In this document: one piece after another, positions 7,251-14,655 of the stretch | How the letters are laid out: each line of letters begins with the position of its first letter | Numbering within the stretch: the first letter of the stretch is position 1 | NCBI RefSeq assembly: GCF_022763525.1 | Contig: NZ_JALEGG010000283.1 | Span: forward strand, 1 to 36,387 | Length of the DNA stretch: 36,387 nucleotides | Source of the DNA: Acidovorax sp. | Lineage (GTDB): Bacteria > Pseudomonadota > Gammaproteobacteria > Burkholderiales > Burkholderiaceae_C | Direction of reading: 5' to 3' | Notes under the pieces: generated by a model | What the model was told of the DNA's origin: nothing | What the model saw: only the letters and a program-made list of their open reading frames with translations | The model's database searches: none | Program-made: the position numbers and the translations under genes

Positions 7251-7389
7251 AGACTGCGTACCACCCGCAAGCACAGCGCTGCACCACACGACGTAGGACA
7301 AGGCCCACACCACCACGCCACCCGCGCCCACCCGCTCGTCAGCCCGGCCGTGGTCTCATCGGCCCTTTCCAACTGCAGAGGACTCCCGC

Positions 7390-7827
7390 ATGCCCGAAAA
7401 GAAAGCCAGCGTTCATTGGGAAGGTGCCGGCAAGGCCGGCCAGGGCCAGATCAGCACCGAAACGGGTGCGCTGGACAAATACCCCTACGGCTTTGCCAGC
7501 CGCTTCGGTGACGACCGCAAGGGCACCAACCCCGAGGAGATCGTGGGCGCGGCCCACGCGGCGTGCTTCACCATGGCGTTCTCGTTCGCGGCGGACAAGG
7601 CAGGCATTGCCACCGAGAGCATCGACACCACCGCCAGCGTGCGGCTGTCCAAGGACGGCGATGGCTTCGTGATCGACCGCATCGCGCTCACGCTGAACGC
7701 CAAGGTGCCGGGGCTGGACGAAGCCGCCTTCCAGAAGCTGGCGGCCGACGCCAAGGCCAACTGCCCGCTGTCGAAGGCGCTGGCGGCAGTGCCCGAGATC
7801 ACGCTGACCGCTACGCTGGTGAAGTAG
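7390..7827 (+). CDS. osmC: OsmC-family peroxiredoxin
   Basis: This 145-residue protein would reduce organic hydroperoxides. The two conserved reactive cysteines are C59 in AAHAACFTMAF and C125 in AKANCPLSK. GTNPEEIVGAAHAACF and the N-terminal AxVHWEGAGKxGxG pattern point to the OsmC rather than the Ohr branch. The start at 7390 follows GAGGA by a short spacer and fits family length. It is convergent with the serine hydrolase gene 41 bases downstream. A second, more distant OsmC-family protein is encoded at 16857-17336. Confidence 0.9.
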   Translation: MPEKKASVHWEGAGKAGQGQISTETGALDKYPYGFASRFGDDRKGTNPEEIVGAAHAACFTMAFSFAADKAGIATESIDTTASVRLSKDGDGFVIDRIALTLNAKVPGLDEAAFQKLAADAKANCPLSKALAAVPEITLTATLVK

Positions 7828-7868
7828 CAACTAGCGGCGCCTGCGGGCTCTGCACCATGTTTGCCCCC

Positions 7869-9191
7869 TCACAGTGCCCTCACCGCGCGTGCCAACGCGG
7901 CGAAGGCCTGCCGGTCCAGCGCGTGGGTGAAGGCGGTGTTGGGCACGGGGTGGGTGGACAACTTCACCACCACCAGCTCCGCGGCCGGATTGATGTGGAG
8001 GTGCTGGCCCATCAGGCCTTTGGCTTCCAGCGTGCCGTCCGCGTCGTGCGGCACCCACCATTGGTTGTGGTACGAGTAGCCCGCGCGCATGGCCGTGCCG
8101 GGGGCCTTGTCGAACTGGGCGGGATCGGCACCTTTGCGCAGCTCGGCGATGGTGGCGGGCGCAACGATCTGCTGGCCGTTGAAGCGGCCGTTGGCGCGCA
8201 GCATTTCGCCCAGCCGGCCCAGGTCGCGCAGCGTGGCGTTCACGCCCACGCTGGTCGAGGGGCCGCCGTTCGCATCGACAAACACATAGGCATCTTCCTG
8301 CGCGCCCAGGCGCGACCAGATGCGCTCGGACAGCAGCGTCGCGTAGGGCTTGCCCGTCACGCGCTGTAGCAGCCAGCCCAGCACTTCCGTGTCCACCGAT
8401 TTGTAGGCGAACGCGCTGCCGTGCTCGCCGTCTTTCCTCAGCGTGGGCAAAAACTCGGCCATGCTTTTGGCGGCGCTGCTGCCGGGCGGCGCGGGCTGCA
8501 GGCCGGCGGCGGCCAGGTACTGGAACACGCCGGACGCGGGGTCGGCAAAGTTCTCGGCGTATTGCACGCCGGTGGTCATGTCCAGCGCCTGCTGCACCGT
8601 GGCGTCGGCCCAGGCGCTCGTGGCCAGCTCGGGCAGGTAGCGGGGGATCAGCGCGTTCGGGTCGATCAGGCCTTCCTGGATGAGCTCGGTCACTAAGAGG
8701 CCAACCAGGGACTTGCTCATGGACCACAACACATGCGGCTGGTGGGCCTGCAGGCCCGCGGGGTAGCGCTCGTACACCACGCGGCCACGGTGCAGCACCA
8801 GCAGGCCGTCGGTGTAGGTGGCCTTCTGCCAGTCGGCCAGCGTGGTGGTGCCGCCCTTGCCGTCGGCAAAGGCCAGTGCGTCGTCCAGCGCACGTGCAGC
8901 AGCAGGCAGGGTGCTGGGCGTGCCTGCGCCGCGCCAGACGGCCGCGGTAGGCCCCAGCTCGCGCAGGTGCTGCGCGGCCCAGCGCACGTTGGGGTACTTG
9001 AGGATGTTGGCCAGGCGCACGATCTTGTCGGGCGGCGGCGGAAAGCCCTGCATCAGTTGCAGCGTGACGGGGTGGGTGGCCTCGGGTGGCGGCAGCTGGG
9101 GCGCCTGGGCATGGCTGATGGAGGCCATGCCCAGGGCTGCTGCGGCAGCGGCGAGGGTGACCAGGGCAAACGGGAGGCGGGGGAACAGCAT
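7869..9191 (-). CDS. Exported serine hydrolase, class C beta-lactamase / NylB-like fold
   Basis: This 440-residue protein has a Sec signal peptide (LFPRLPFALVTLAAAAAALGMASISHAQA, cleaved after about residue 29). The catalytic pattern is S157-M-S-K160 in LWSMSKSLVG, Y263-K-S265 in AFAYKSVDTEVLGWL, and GQH at 395-397 in place of the KTG triad. This is the arrangement of class C beta-lactamase-type esterases and 6-aminohexanoate-dimer hydrolases; the substrate is unknown and antibiotic resistance should not be assumed. Start 9191 is chosen over 9263 because it places the signal peptide at the N-terminus and has AGGA upstream. It follows the redoxin gene by 83 bases on the same strand and may be its own unit. 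Confidence 0.85.
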   Translation of the reverse strand: MLFPRLPFALVTLAAAAAALGMASISHAQAPQLPPPEATHPVTLQLMQGFPPPPDKIVRLANILKYPNVRWAAQHLRELGPTAAVWRGAGTPSTLPAAARALDDALAFADGKGGTTTLADWQKATYTDGLLVLHRGRVVYERYPAGLQAHQPHVLWSMSKSLVGLLVTELIQEGLIDPNALIPRYLPELATSAWADATVQQALDMTTGVQYAENFADPASGVFQYLAAAGLQPAPPGSSAAKSMAEFLPTLRKDGEHGSAFAYKSVDTEVLGWLLQRVTGKPYATLLSERIWSRLGAQEDAYVFVDANGGPSTSVGVNATLRDLGRLGEMLRANGRFNGQQIVAPATIAELRKGADPAQFDKAPGTAMRAGYSYHNQWWVPHDADGTLEAKGLMGQHLHINPAAELVVVKLSTHPVPNTAFTHALDRQAFAALARAVRAL

Positions 9192-9274
9192 GGTGCGAAA
9201 GTCCTGCAAAAGGTGAATGCGGAGGGGCGAGGGAAACGAACAAAAGGAAAGAGGCGGTGACATGAAAGGCAGGC

Positions 9275-9856
9275 CTACGCCCGCGCCGCCAGTAGCGCGC
9301 GGATCACGGCTTCGGTGCGGTCGTATTCGCCTTCGCCAAAGTGCTTGTAGCGAATGCGGCCCTGCGCATCGATGAGGTAGGCGGCGGGCCAGTACTGGTT
9401 GCTGTAGGCCCTCCAGGTGCCGTAGCGGTTGTCTTGCGCCACGGGGTGCTTCACGCCATGGCGGCGCATGGCCACCTCGACGTTGCTGGTGGTGCGCTCG
9501 AACGGGAACTCCGGCGTGTGTACACCCACCACGGTGAGGCCCTGGGGCGTGTACAGCTCGGCCCAGCGGTTCACCTGGGGCAGCGTGCGAATGCAGTTGA
9601 TGCAGGCATATGTCCAGAAGTCCACCAGCACCACGCGGCCGCGCAGCTGGGCCAGGGTGAGCGGTTCGGAGTTGAGCCAGCGCTCGATGCCGGTGAACTC
9701 AGGCGCCGCGCCAAAGTCGGGCAAGGTGGCGGCCTGGACGGTGGGCCCTGCTGCGTGGGTGAGGGCGGGTGCCGCCACGGCAGCAGCCACGGAGGCTGCA
9801 GACGCCAGGAACGTGCGGCGCTGAAACGAGATGGGTGAGGAAGGGTGCGATGTCAT
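9275..9856 (-). CDS. Exported thioredoxin-like redoxin, DipZ C-terminal type
   Basis: The protein has 193 residues. The N-terminus FQRRTFLASAASVAAAVAAPA has a twin arginine and a hydrophobic run, so Tat export or membrane anchoring is likely. The thioredoxin fold contains VLVDFWTYACINCIRTLP with a CINC active site (C85, C88), the variant typical of DipZ-type and similar envelope redoxins, and WPAAYLIDAQGRIRYKHFGEG with the cis-proline region. AAGGAG precedes the ATG at 9856. It lies 26 bases after the CcdA-like gene, which would pass electrons from cytoplasmic thioredoxin to it. In some bacteria both parts are fused as DipZ. Confidence 0.87.
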   Translation of the reverse strand: MTSHPSSPISFQRRTFLASAASVAAAVAAPALTHAAGPTVQAATLPDFGAAPEFTGIERWLNSEPLTLAQLRGRVVLVDFWTYACINCIRTLPQVNRWAELYTPQGLTVVGVHTPEFPFERTTSNVEVAMRRHGVKHPVAQDNRYGTWRAYSNQYWPAAYLIDAQGRIRYKHFGEGEYDRTEAVIRALLAARA

Positions 9857-9882
9857 GGTGAAAACTCCTTGCTGCGGGCGGC

Positions 9883-10602
9883 TTACAGCCCGCCAGAACC
9901 CGAGGGATAGAACTGTGAAAGCCAGGCGGTGACCTGCCCATCCAGCTCCAGCAGCATGGCCAGCGCCACGGCGATGACCACCACGCCAAAGGCCTGCTGA
10001 ACACGGTGCGCATGGCGCGAGATGCGGCGCACATGGCTGGCCGCCGCCTGGCCGCCGTAGCCAATGGCCAGCATGGGGATTGCGGCGCCGGTGGAATACG
10101 CGAGCAACAGCACCGCGGTGCTGATCCCGGGCGGCTCGGTGGCGATGAGGGTGAGGATGGAAGCCAGCACCGGCCCGGCACAGGGCGTCCACACGGCGCC
10201 CAGGCTCAGTCCCAGCAGCAGGCCGCCCCAGTTGCCGGCCGATGAGCTACGCCCCAAGCCGGCCACACGGTTGACCAGCCCGCCCGCGTGCAGGCTGAGC
10301 CATTGAAAGGGCCGGGGCCACACGGTGAGCACGCCGAACACCAGCAGCATCACGGCGGCGAACCGGCGCAAGCCCTCGGGCGACACGCCCAGCACCTGCG
10401 TGAAGCTGCTGAACAGCAGTGCCACGGCCGCGAACGACAGCGCAAAGCCCAGCGCAATGAACAGCGGCCGCGTGCGCTGCGCGGTGCCGCCGGCCACCGA
10501 CGCGCCCAGCACCACCGGCAGCATGGGCAGCACGCAGGGCGCGCCCACGGTGAGCATGCCCGCAGCCACGGCCAGCCAGGGCGAGGTGGCGGCCATGGTC
10601 AT
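9883..10602 (-). CDS. CcdA/DsbD-type membrane thiol-reductant carrier
   Basis: This 239-residue membrane protein has about six hydrophobic helices. The two conserved helix cysteines are C23 in VGAPCVLPMLP and C141 in VWTPCAGPVL, the hallmark of the CcdA/DsbD transmembrane domain that carries reducing power across the inner membrane. Its ATG at 10602 overlaps the stop of the DUF2147 gene, and the exported redoxin follows 26 bases later, so supplying electrons to that redoxin is the natural inference. No separate DsbD periplasmic domain is present. Confidence 0.87.
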   Translation of the reverse strand: MTMAATSPWLAVAAGMLTVGAPCVLPMLPVVLGASVAGGTAQRTRPLFIALGFALSFAAVALLFSSFTQVLGVSPEGLRRFAAVMLLVFGVLTVWPRPFQWLSLHAGGLVNRVAGLGRSSSAGNWGGLLLGLSLGAVWTPCAGPVLASILTLIATEPPGISTAVLLLAYSTGAAIPMLAIGYGGQAAASHVRRISRHAHRVQQAFGVVVIAVALAMLLELDGQVTAWLSQFYPSGSGGL

Positions 10603-11075
10603 TGCACACCCCCGTGCTCGGCGGCGGGGCGGCGCCACACCTGCGTCTTGCCGAACAGCGGAATGCCCACGTAAGCGCGCACCAGCAGCTGGCCGGGCTC
10701 GGCGGGGGTAAAGGTGGCTCGGTAGGTCTTGGCGTTCTCGCGGTTGTAGATCTCGCCCCGGTACTCGGTGTTGCGGCCATCGGTGGGGCGCAGGCCCGAC
10801 AGCAGGGTCATGCCCAGCGCGGGCCCCGCGTCGGCCGCCGCCATCTCGGTGCCCGGCGCGCTCATGGAGCGGTTGCCCAGCACGCGCACCACCTTGCCGC
10901 ACAGGGCCGCGCCAGCACACGGCGCAATGTCCACCTCCAGGTTGCCGCTTTCGGTGATCCAGCGGCCCAGCGGGGCCTGGGCAGGCGCAGCGGCCAGGGA
11001 TTGCTGGGCGCTGGCCCAGGGGGCCACGCACAGCGCCAGCAGCCCGCCCGTGCTCATCCAGGGGTTCATCTTCAT
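10599..11075 (-). CDS. DUF2147 family exported protein
   Basis: This 158-residue protein starts with a signal peptide (KMNPWMSTGGLLALCVAPWASA, cut near residue 23). The mature part opens with GRWITESGNLEVDIAPC and continues with LCGKVVRV, GRNTEYRGEIYNRENAKTY and an ending with LVRAYVGIPLFGKTQVWRR, which is the DUF2147 pattern; the domain may form a small beta barrel. The two cysteines in IAPCAGAALCGKVV could form a disulfide, which may explain coupling to a thiol-reduction operon; that is inference. The start at 11075 has GAGGACC upstream. The 179-base gap to the divergent response regulator must hold both promoters. Confidence 0.8.
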   Translation of the reverse strand: MKMNPWMSTGGLLALCVAPWASAQQSLAAAPAQAPLGRWITESGNLEVDIAPCAGAALCGKVVRVLGNRSMSAPGTEMAAADAGPALGMTLLSGLRPTDGRNTEYRGEIYNRENAKTYRATFTPAEPGQLLVRAYVGIPLFGKTQVWRRPAAEHGGVQ

Positions 11076-11254
11076 GGCAAGGTCCTCGTGAAGTTCAGGA
11101 AGACCGCATTGAAGCCAGCGGACGTATCGGTGATATTTCGTGGCTGGGCCTTTTGGTATGCGTGCGTGTCGGCAGCGCCGCCAGACAAGTTCAGATACAC
11201 ACGGCCTGCCGCGCCACCCCCGCGGCCGGGGCAAACCCCGGAGAATCCAGGCCC

Positions 11255-12013
11255 ATGAGCACGTCCACTGCAGACCACATCCTGATCGTCGATGACGACG
11301 CCGGCATCCGCGAGCTGGTGGCCGAGTACCTGCAGCGCCAGGGCCTGCAGGTGAGCGTGGCGGCCGATGGCCGGCAGATGCGCGAGGTGCTGGCCACGCA
11401 GCGCGTCGACCTCCTGGTGCTGGACCTGATGTTGCCCGGCACCGACGGCATCGCGCTGTGCCGCGAGTTGCGCAGCCCGGGCGCGCGGCCGCTGCCCATC
11501 ATCATGCTCACCGCGCGCAGCGACGAGGCCGACCGCATCCTGGGCCTGGAGCTGGGCGCGGACGACTACCTGACCAAGCCCTTCGCCGCGCGAGAGCTGC
11601 TCGCGCGCATCCACGCCGTGCTGCGGCGCACGCGCATGCTGCCGCCCAACCTGGTCATGGCCGAGCCTGCCCGCCACCTGGCGTTTGGCCGCTGGCGGCT
11701 GGACACCACGGCGCGCCACCTGCTCGATGCCACGGGCGCGGTAGTGGCGCTGTCGGGTGCTGAATACCGCCTGCTGCGCGTGCTGCTGGACCACCCGCAG
11801 CGCATCCTCACGCGCGACCAGCTGTTGCAGCTCACGCAGGGGCGGGATGCCGATGTGTTCGACCGCTCCATCGACCTGCTGGTCAGCCGTGTGCGCCAGC
11901 GGCTGGGGGACGAGGCGCGAGGCTCGCGCTACATCAAGACGGTGCGCAATGAGGGCTACGTGTTCTGCGCCGACGTGCAGCCAGCGGCCACGCCCGAAAG
12001 GACGGCCGCATGA
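11255..12013 (+). CDS. OmpR-family response regulator
   Basis: The protein has 252 residues. The receiver domain (about 8-125) shows IVDDDAG with the acidic pocket, the phosphorylated aspartate D57 in LLVLDLMLPG, LTARSDEADRI and ADDYLTKPF with the conserved lysine. The C-terminal winged helix has LSGAEYRLLRVLLDHPQRILTRDQLL and the DNA-contact end DRSIDLLVSRVRQRLG. The start at 11255 has GGAG upstream. The stop overlaps the kinase start by ATGA. Its divergence from the DUF2147-CcdA-redoxin genes makes that operon a likely target; the signal is unknown. Confidence 0.92.
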   Translation: MSTSTADHILIVDDDAGIRELVAEYLQRQGLQVSVAADGRQMREVLATQRVDLLVLDLMLPGTDGIALCRELRSPGARPLPIIMLTARSDEADRILGLELGADDYLTKPFAARELLARIHAVLRRTRMLPPNLVMAEPARHLAFGRWRLDTTARHLLDATGAVVALSGAEYRLLRVLLDHPQRILTRDQLLQLTQGRDADVFDRSIDLLVSRVRQRLGDEARGSRYIKTVRNEGYVFCADVQPAATPERTAA

Positions 12014-13335
12014 CGCCGCGCTCATCGCGCCTGCCGTGGCCGCGCTCGCTCTTCGGGCGCATCCTGCTGGTGCTGGCGCTGGGCCTGGCGCTGGCCCACG
12101 CGCTCACCTTGGTGCTGGCATTCACCGAGCGTGGCATGACCATGCGCCGCGCCATGGTGTCGTACCTGGCCAGCGACGTGGCCAGTTCCGTGGCCATGCT
12201 GGAGCGTCTGCCCGCGGCAGAGCGCGCGCAGTGGGTGGACCGGCTGGCGCGCCGCAACTACCGGTTTGTGCTGACGCCGCCCCTGAACGCACCCGAAGAC
12301 CCCTCGGGCATGGCGCGCCTTGTCGCCACCGCCGTGACAGCGGCATTGCCCCCGGACCAGCCCGTGCAGGTGATCGACCCCCACCTGCCCGGCACCGAAC
12401 TGCGCCTGCAGCTGCAATTGAGCGACGGCACCCCGCTGGCCGTGGACATGGACACGCCCCGGCTGCAGATCTCGCCCTGGGTATTGGGCGCGCTGGCGCT
12501 GCAGCTCACCCTGCTGGTGGCCCTGTGCGCCTGGGCCGTTCGCGCTGCCACACAGCCCCTGCGCACGCTGGCCGATGCGGCCGATGCCCTGGGCCGCGAC
12601 CGCCCCGCCGCGCCCCTGGCAGAGGATGGCCCGCGCGAGGTTCAGCGCGCCGCCCAGGCCTTCAACCGCATGCAGCAGCGCATCCAGGCGCACCTGGATG
12701 AACGCATGCAGATTCTGGCGGCCGTATCGCACGACCTGCAGACACCCATCACCCGCCTGCGCCTGCGCGCCGACCTGCTGGACGATGCCGCGCTGCGCAA
12801 CAAGCTGCACGGGGACTTGGCCGAGATGCAGTCGCTGGTGGAAGAGGGCATTGCCTACGCGCGCTCTTCCGAGGCGATCAAGGAGCCCCTGCAGCGCGTG
12901 GACTTGCGCGCGCTGGTGCAAAGCATTGCATTCGACTACGCCGATGCGGGCCTGCCCGTGCAGCTGCTGCACGCCGCGCTGGGCACCTGCGACACCCGTC
13001 CCCAGGCCCTGCGCCGCCTGGTGTGCAACCTGGTGGACAACGCGCTCAAGTTTGCGGGCGCGGCCGAACTGAGCCTGGAGGCCGGCCACGACGGCCAATG
13101 GCTGGTACGGGTGCTGGACCGGGGCCCGGGCATCCCTGCCAACGAACTGGCCGCGGTGCTGCAGCCCTATGTGCGGCTGGAAGACTCGCGCAACCGCAGC
13201 ACCGGCGGCACCGGCCTGGGCCTGGCGATTGCGAACGAACTGGCGCAGGCGCTGGGCGGCCAGCTGGTGCTGGAGCCGCGCGGCGACGGCCCGGGCCTGG
13301 AGGCACGCGTCGAACTGCCCGGCCCGCAGCTGTAG
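12010..13335 (+). CDS. Membrane sensor histidine kinase, partner of the OmpR-type regulator
   Basis: The protein has 441 residues. A transmembrane helix at about 15-38 and another at about 155-178 enclose a periplasmic sensing region of ~115 residues. A HAMP linker follows (QPLRTLADAADALG), then the H-box AAVSHDLQTPITRLRLR with H241 as the phosphorylated histidine. The ATPase domain shows LVCNLVDNALKFA (N box), VLDRGPGIP (G1) and STGGTGLGLAI (G2). All catalytic parts are present. The start overlaps the regulator's stop, so both are made from one message. The periplasmic region is not one I can name. Confidence 0.92.
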   Translation: MTPRSSRLPWPRSLFGRILLVLALGLALAHALTLVLAFTERGMTMRRAMVSYLASDVASSVAMLERLPAAERAQWVDRLARRNYRFVLTPPLNAPEDPSGMARLVATAVTAALPPDQPVQVIDPHLPGTELRLQLQLSDGTPLAVDMDTPRLQISPWVLGALALQLTLLVALCAWAVRAATQPLRTLADAADALGRDRPAAPLAEDGPREVQRAAQAFNRMQQRIQAHLDERMQILAAVSHDLQTPITRLRLRADLLDDAALRNKLHGDLAEMQSLVEEGIAYARSSEAIKEPLQRVDLRALVQSIAFDYADAGLPVQLLHAALGTCDTRPQALRRLVCNLVDNALKFAGAAELSLEAGHDGQWLVRVLDRGPGIPANELAAVLQPYVRLEDSRNRSTGGTGLGLAIANELAQALGGQLVLEPRGDGPGLEARVELPGPQL

Positions 13336-13383
13336 TGCCAAGCTGGGCACCACCCATTGCTACAGTGGCCCTTCTGTCGACAC

Positions 13384-14232
13384 ATGATGATGATGGAGAA
13401 CGCCGTGGACAACACCCGCAATACCGCCCCCACCACAGACAGCGGCAGCAACACGCGCAGCCACCACGCGCAGATCCGCATCGGCATCGGCGGCTGGACC
13501 TTCGAGCCCTGGCGCGACAACTTCTACCCGGCAGGCCTCGCGCACAGCAAGGAGCTGCACTACGCCAGCCGCCAGCTCACGGCGATCGAGGTCAACGGCA
13601 CCTACTACAGCACCTTCAAGCCCCCCACGTTCGCCAAGTGGCGCGGCGAGACGCCCGAAGGATTCATGTTCTCGCTCAAGGCCAACCGCTTTGCCACGCA
13701 CCGCCGCGTGCTGGCCGAGGCAGGCGACTCGATCCAGCGGTTTGTCGAGAGCGGCATCACCGAACTCAAGGACAAGCTCGGCCCCATCGTCTGGCAATTC
13801 ATGCCCACCAAGGTGTTCGAGCCCGGCGACTTCGAGGCCTTCCTCGCGCTGCTGCCCCAGGCCGTGGACGGCCGCCGACTGCGCCATGTGCTCGACGTGC
13901 GGCATGAGAGCTTTGCCACGCCAGCCTTCCTCGCGCTGGCCCGCCGCTACGGCTGCGTACCGGTGCACACCGATTCGGAAAAATTCCCGGCCATTGCCGA
14001 CGCCGAGGCGGACTTCGCCTACCTGCGGCTGATGCGCAGCCAGGCCGATGTGCCCACCGGCTATCCGCCCGAAGCCATTGCACAGTGGGCCGCCGGCGTG
14101 CGCGCCTGGACGGGCGGCGAACGGCCGCGGGACGTGTTCGTGTACTTCATCAACGGCGCGAAGGAGCGCGCGCCAGCAGGGGCGATGGAACTGATGGCGC
14201 AGCTGGGTGTAGAGGCATTCAGAAGCGAATAG
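13384..14232 (+). CDS. DUF72 family TIM-barrel-like protein
   Basis: This protein of about 282 residues carries the DUF72 pattern: IRIGIGGWTFEPWRDNFYP near the N-terminus, EVNGTYYSTFKPPTFAKW, FMFSLKANRFATH, GPIVWQFMP and VLDVRHESF. The activity of this family is unknown. The start is uncertain: four consecutive ATG codons (13384, 13387, 13390, 13393) follow a region without a clear ribosome-binding site, and a TTG at 13357 is also in frame. About 30 disordered residues precede the domain. It follows the histidine kinase by 48 bases and may or may not share its transcript. Confidence 0.85.
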   Translation: MMMMENAVDNTRNTAPTTDSGSNTRSHHAQIRIGIGGWTFEPWRDNFYPAGLAHSKELHYASRQLTAIEVNGTYYSTFKPPTFAKWRGETPEGFMFSLKANRFATHRRVLAEAGDSIQRFVESGITELKDKLGPIVWQFMPTKVFEPGDFEAFLALLPQAVDGRRLRHVLDVRHESFATPAFLALARRYGCVPVHTDSEKFPAIADAEADFAYLRLMRSQADVPTGYPPEAIAQWAAGVRAWTGGERPRDVFVYFINGAKERAPAGAMELMAQLGVEAFRSE

Positions 14233-14235
14233 ACC

Positions 14236-14281
14236 ACTGGCGCTTATCTACCATGCGCGGCAAGCTACTGAATCAATAGCA
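14236..14281 (-). repeat. Dispersed intergenic repeat, family 1 (copy B, degenerate)
   Basis: ACTGGCGCTTATCTACCATG followed by GCGCGGCAAGCTACTGAATC is an inverted, eroded version of the family consensus. It lies just after the DUF72 stop. Pairing of the arms is reduced to GCGC...GCGC. Confidence 0.55.
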
Positions 14282-14363
14282 AATACACACACATCGGGCG
14301 GCAGATCAAGCGGGCCCTCAGGCCGCATTCGCATCTGCGCGCAACGCGCCGCACCGCGCGGGC

Positions 14364-14394
14364 TTGACGCGCGCCCGGCTTCGTCGGGTACACT
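14364..14394 (+). promoter_or_regulatory. Probable promoter of the homoserine dehydrogenase leader transcript
   Basis: TTGACG (14364-14369) and TACACT (14389-14394) lie 19 bases apart, two bases longer than ideal. A transcript would start near 14401, only a few bases before the leader ORF start at 14405, so the leader would be translated from an almost leaderless end. Confidence 0.45.
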
Positions 14395-14404
14395 GCGCCT
14401 CCTC

Positions 14405-14533
14405 ATGTCGTACACCACTCCCGCCTTCGCCGCACGCGCCGCTGCCTTCCAGGGCATGGGCATGATGCTGCCTGCGTTCACGCGGGCGATGGGTGCACGA
14501 ATGATTACCACCATTACCACCGCGGCCACCTGA
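14405..14533 (+). CDS. Threonine/isoleucine-rich leader peptide upstream of homoserine dehydrogenase
   Basis: This 42-residue ORF ends in MITTITTAAT and then TGA. The closing ten codons (from 14501) hold five ACC threonine and two ATT isoleucine codons. This is the kind of run found in the enterobacterial thr leader peptide, where ribosome stalling at scarce charged tRNA decides whether transcription continues. The full-length start at 14405 fits the predicted promoter; a ten-residue version from the ATG at 14501 is also possible. The peptide itself need have no function after synthesis. It is too short for routine gene finding. The attenuation role is inference from position, codons and the terminator downstream. 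Confidence 0.72.
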   Translation: MSYTTPAFAARAAAFQGMGMMLPAFTRAMGARMITTITTAAT

Positions 14534-14566
14534 GCACGCGCAGGTGGCCGTTCCGGCAGCCACCTG
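14522..14566 (+). promoter_or_regulatory. Mutually exclusive hairpins in the homoserine dehydrogenase leader
   Basis: CGGCCACCTG (14522-14531), which covers the last Thr codon and the stop of the leader ORF, pairs perfectly with CAGGTGGCCG (14541-14550). The same downstream arm (14541-14548) can instead pair with GCCACCTG (14559-14566). A ribosome stalled on the Thr codons would block the first pairing and favour the second. How this switch reaches the terminator at 14603 is not clear by eye, because I see no strong pairing with the terminator's left arm. Confidence 0.6.
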
Positions 14567-14602
14567 GTGATCGCTCTCTTCTCCCCCAAGACGAATGCAC
14601 GA

Positions 14603-14630
14603 AACCCAGCTCTGGCAGCTGGGTTTTTTT
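14603..14630 (+). terminator. Intrinsic terminator (attenuator) before homoserine dehydrogenase
   Basis: AACCCAGCT (14603-14611) pairs perfectly with AGCTGGGTT (14617-14625) around the loop CTGGC, followed by a run of T to 14630 and then GTTTGTT. This is a textbook Rho-independent terminator, and it lies between the leader ORF and the structural gene rather than after a gene. Confidence 0.88.
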
Positions 14631-14655
14631 GTTTGTTCGTCTGCCGGAGAAGTCC

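Noticed and set aside
11091-11194. AAGTTCAG repeated at 11091 and 11187 in the redox operon/two-component gap
   Set aside because: Two 8-base matches 96 bases apart are too weak; the first is close to a ribosome-binding site and no symmetrical spacing is seen.
12022-13353. Long minus-strand open frame opposite the histidine kinase
   Set aside because: Low-complexity composition and complete overlap with a full kinase gene; the same kind of shadow is seen opposite the MocR and DinG genes.
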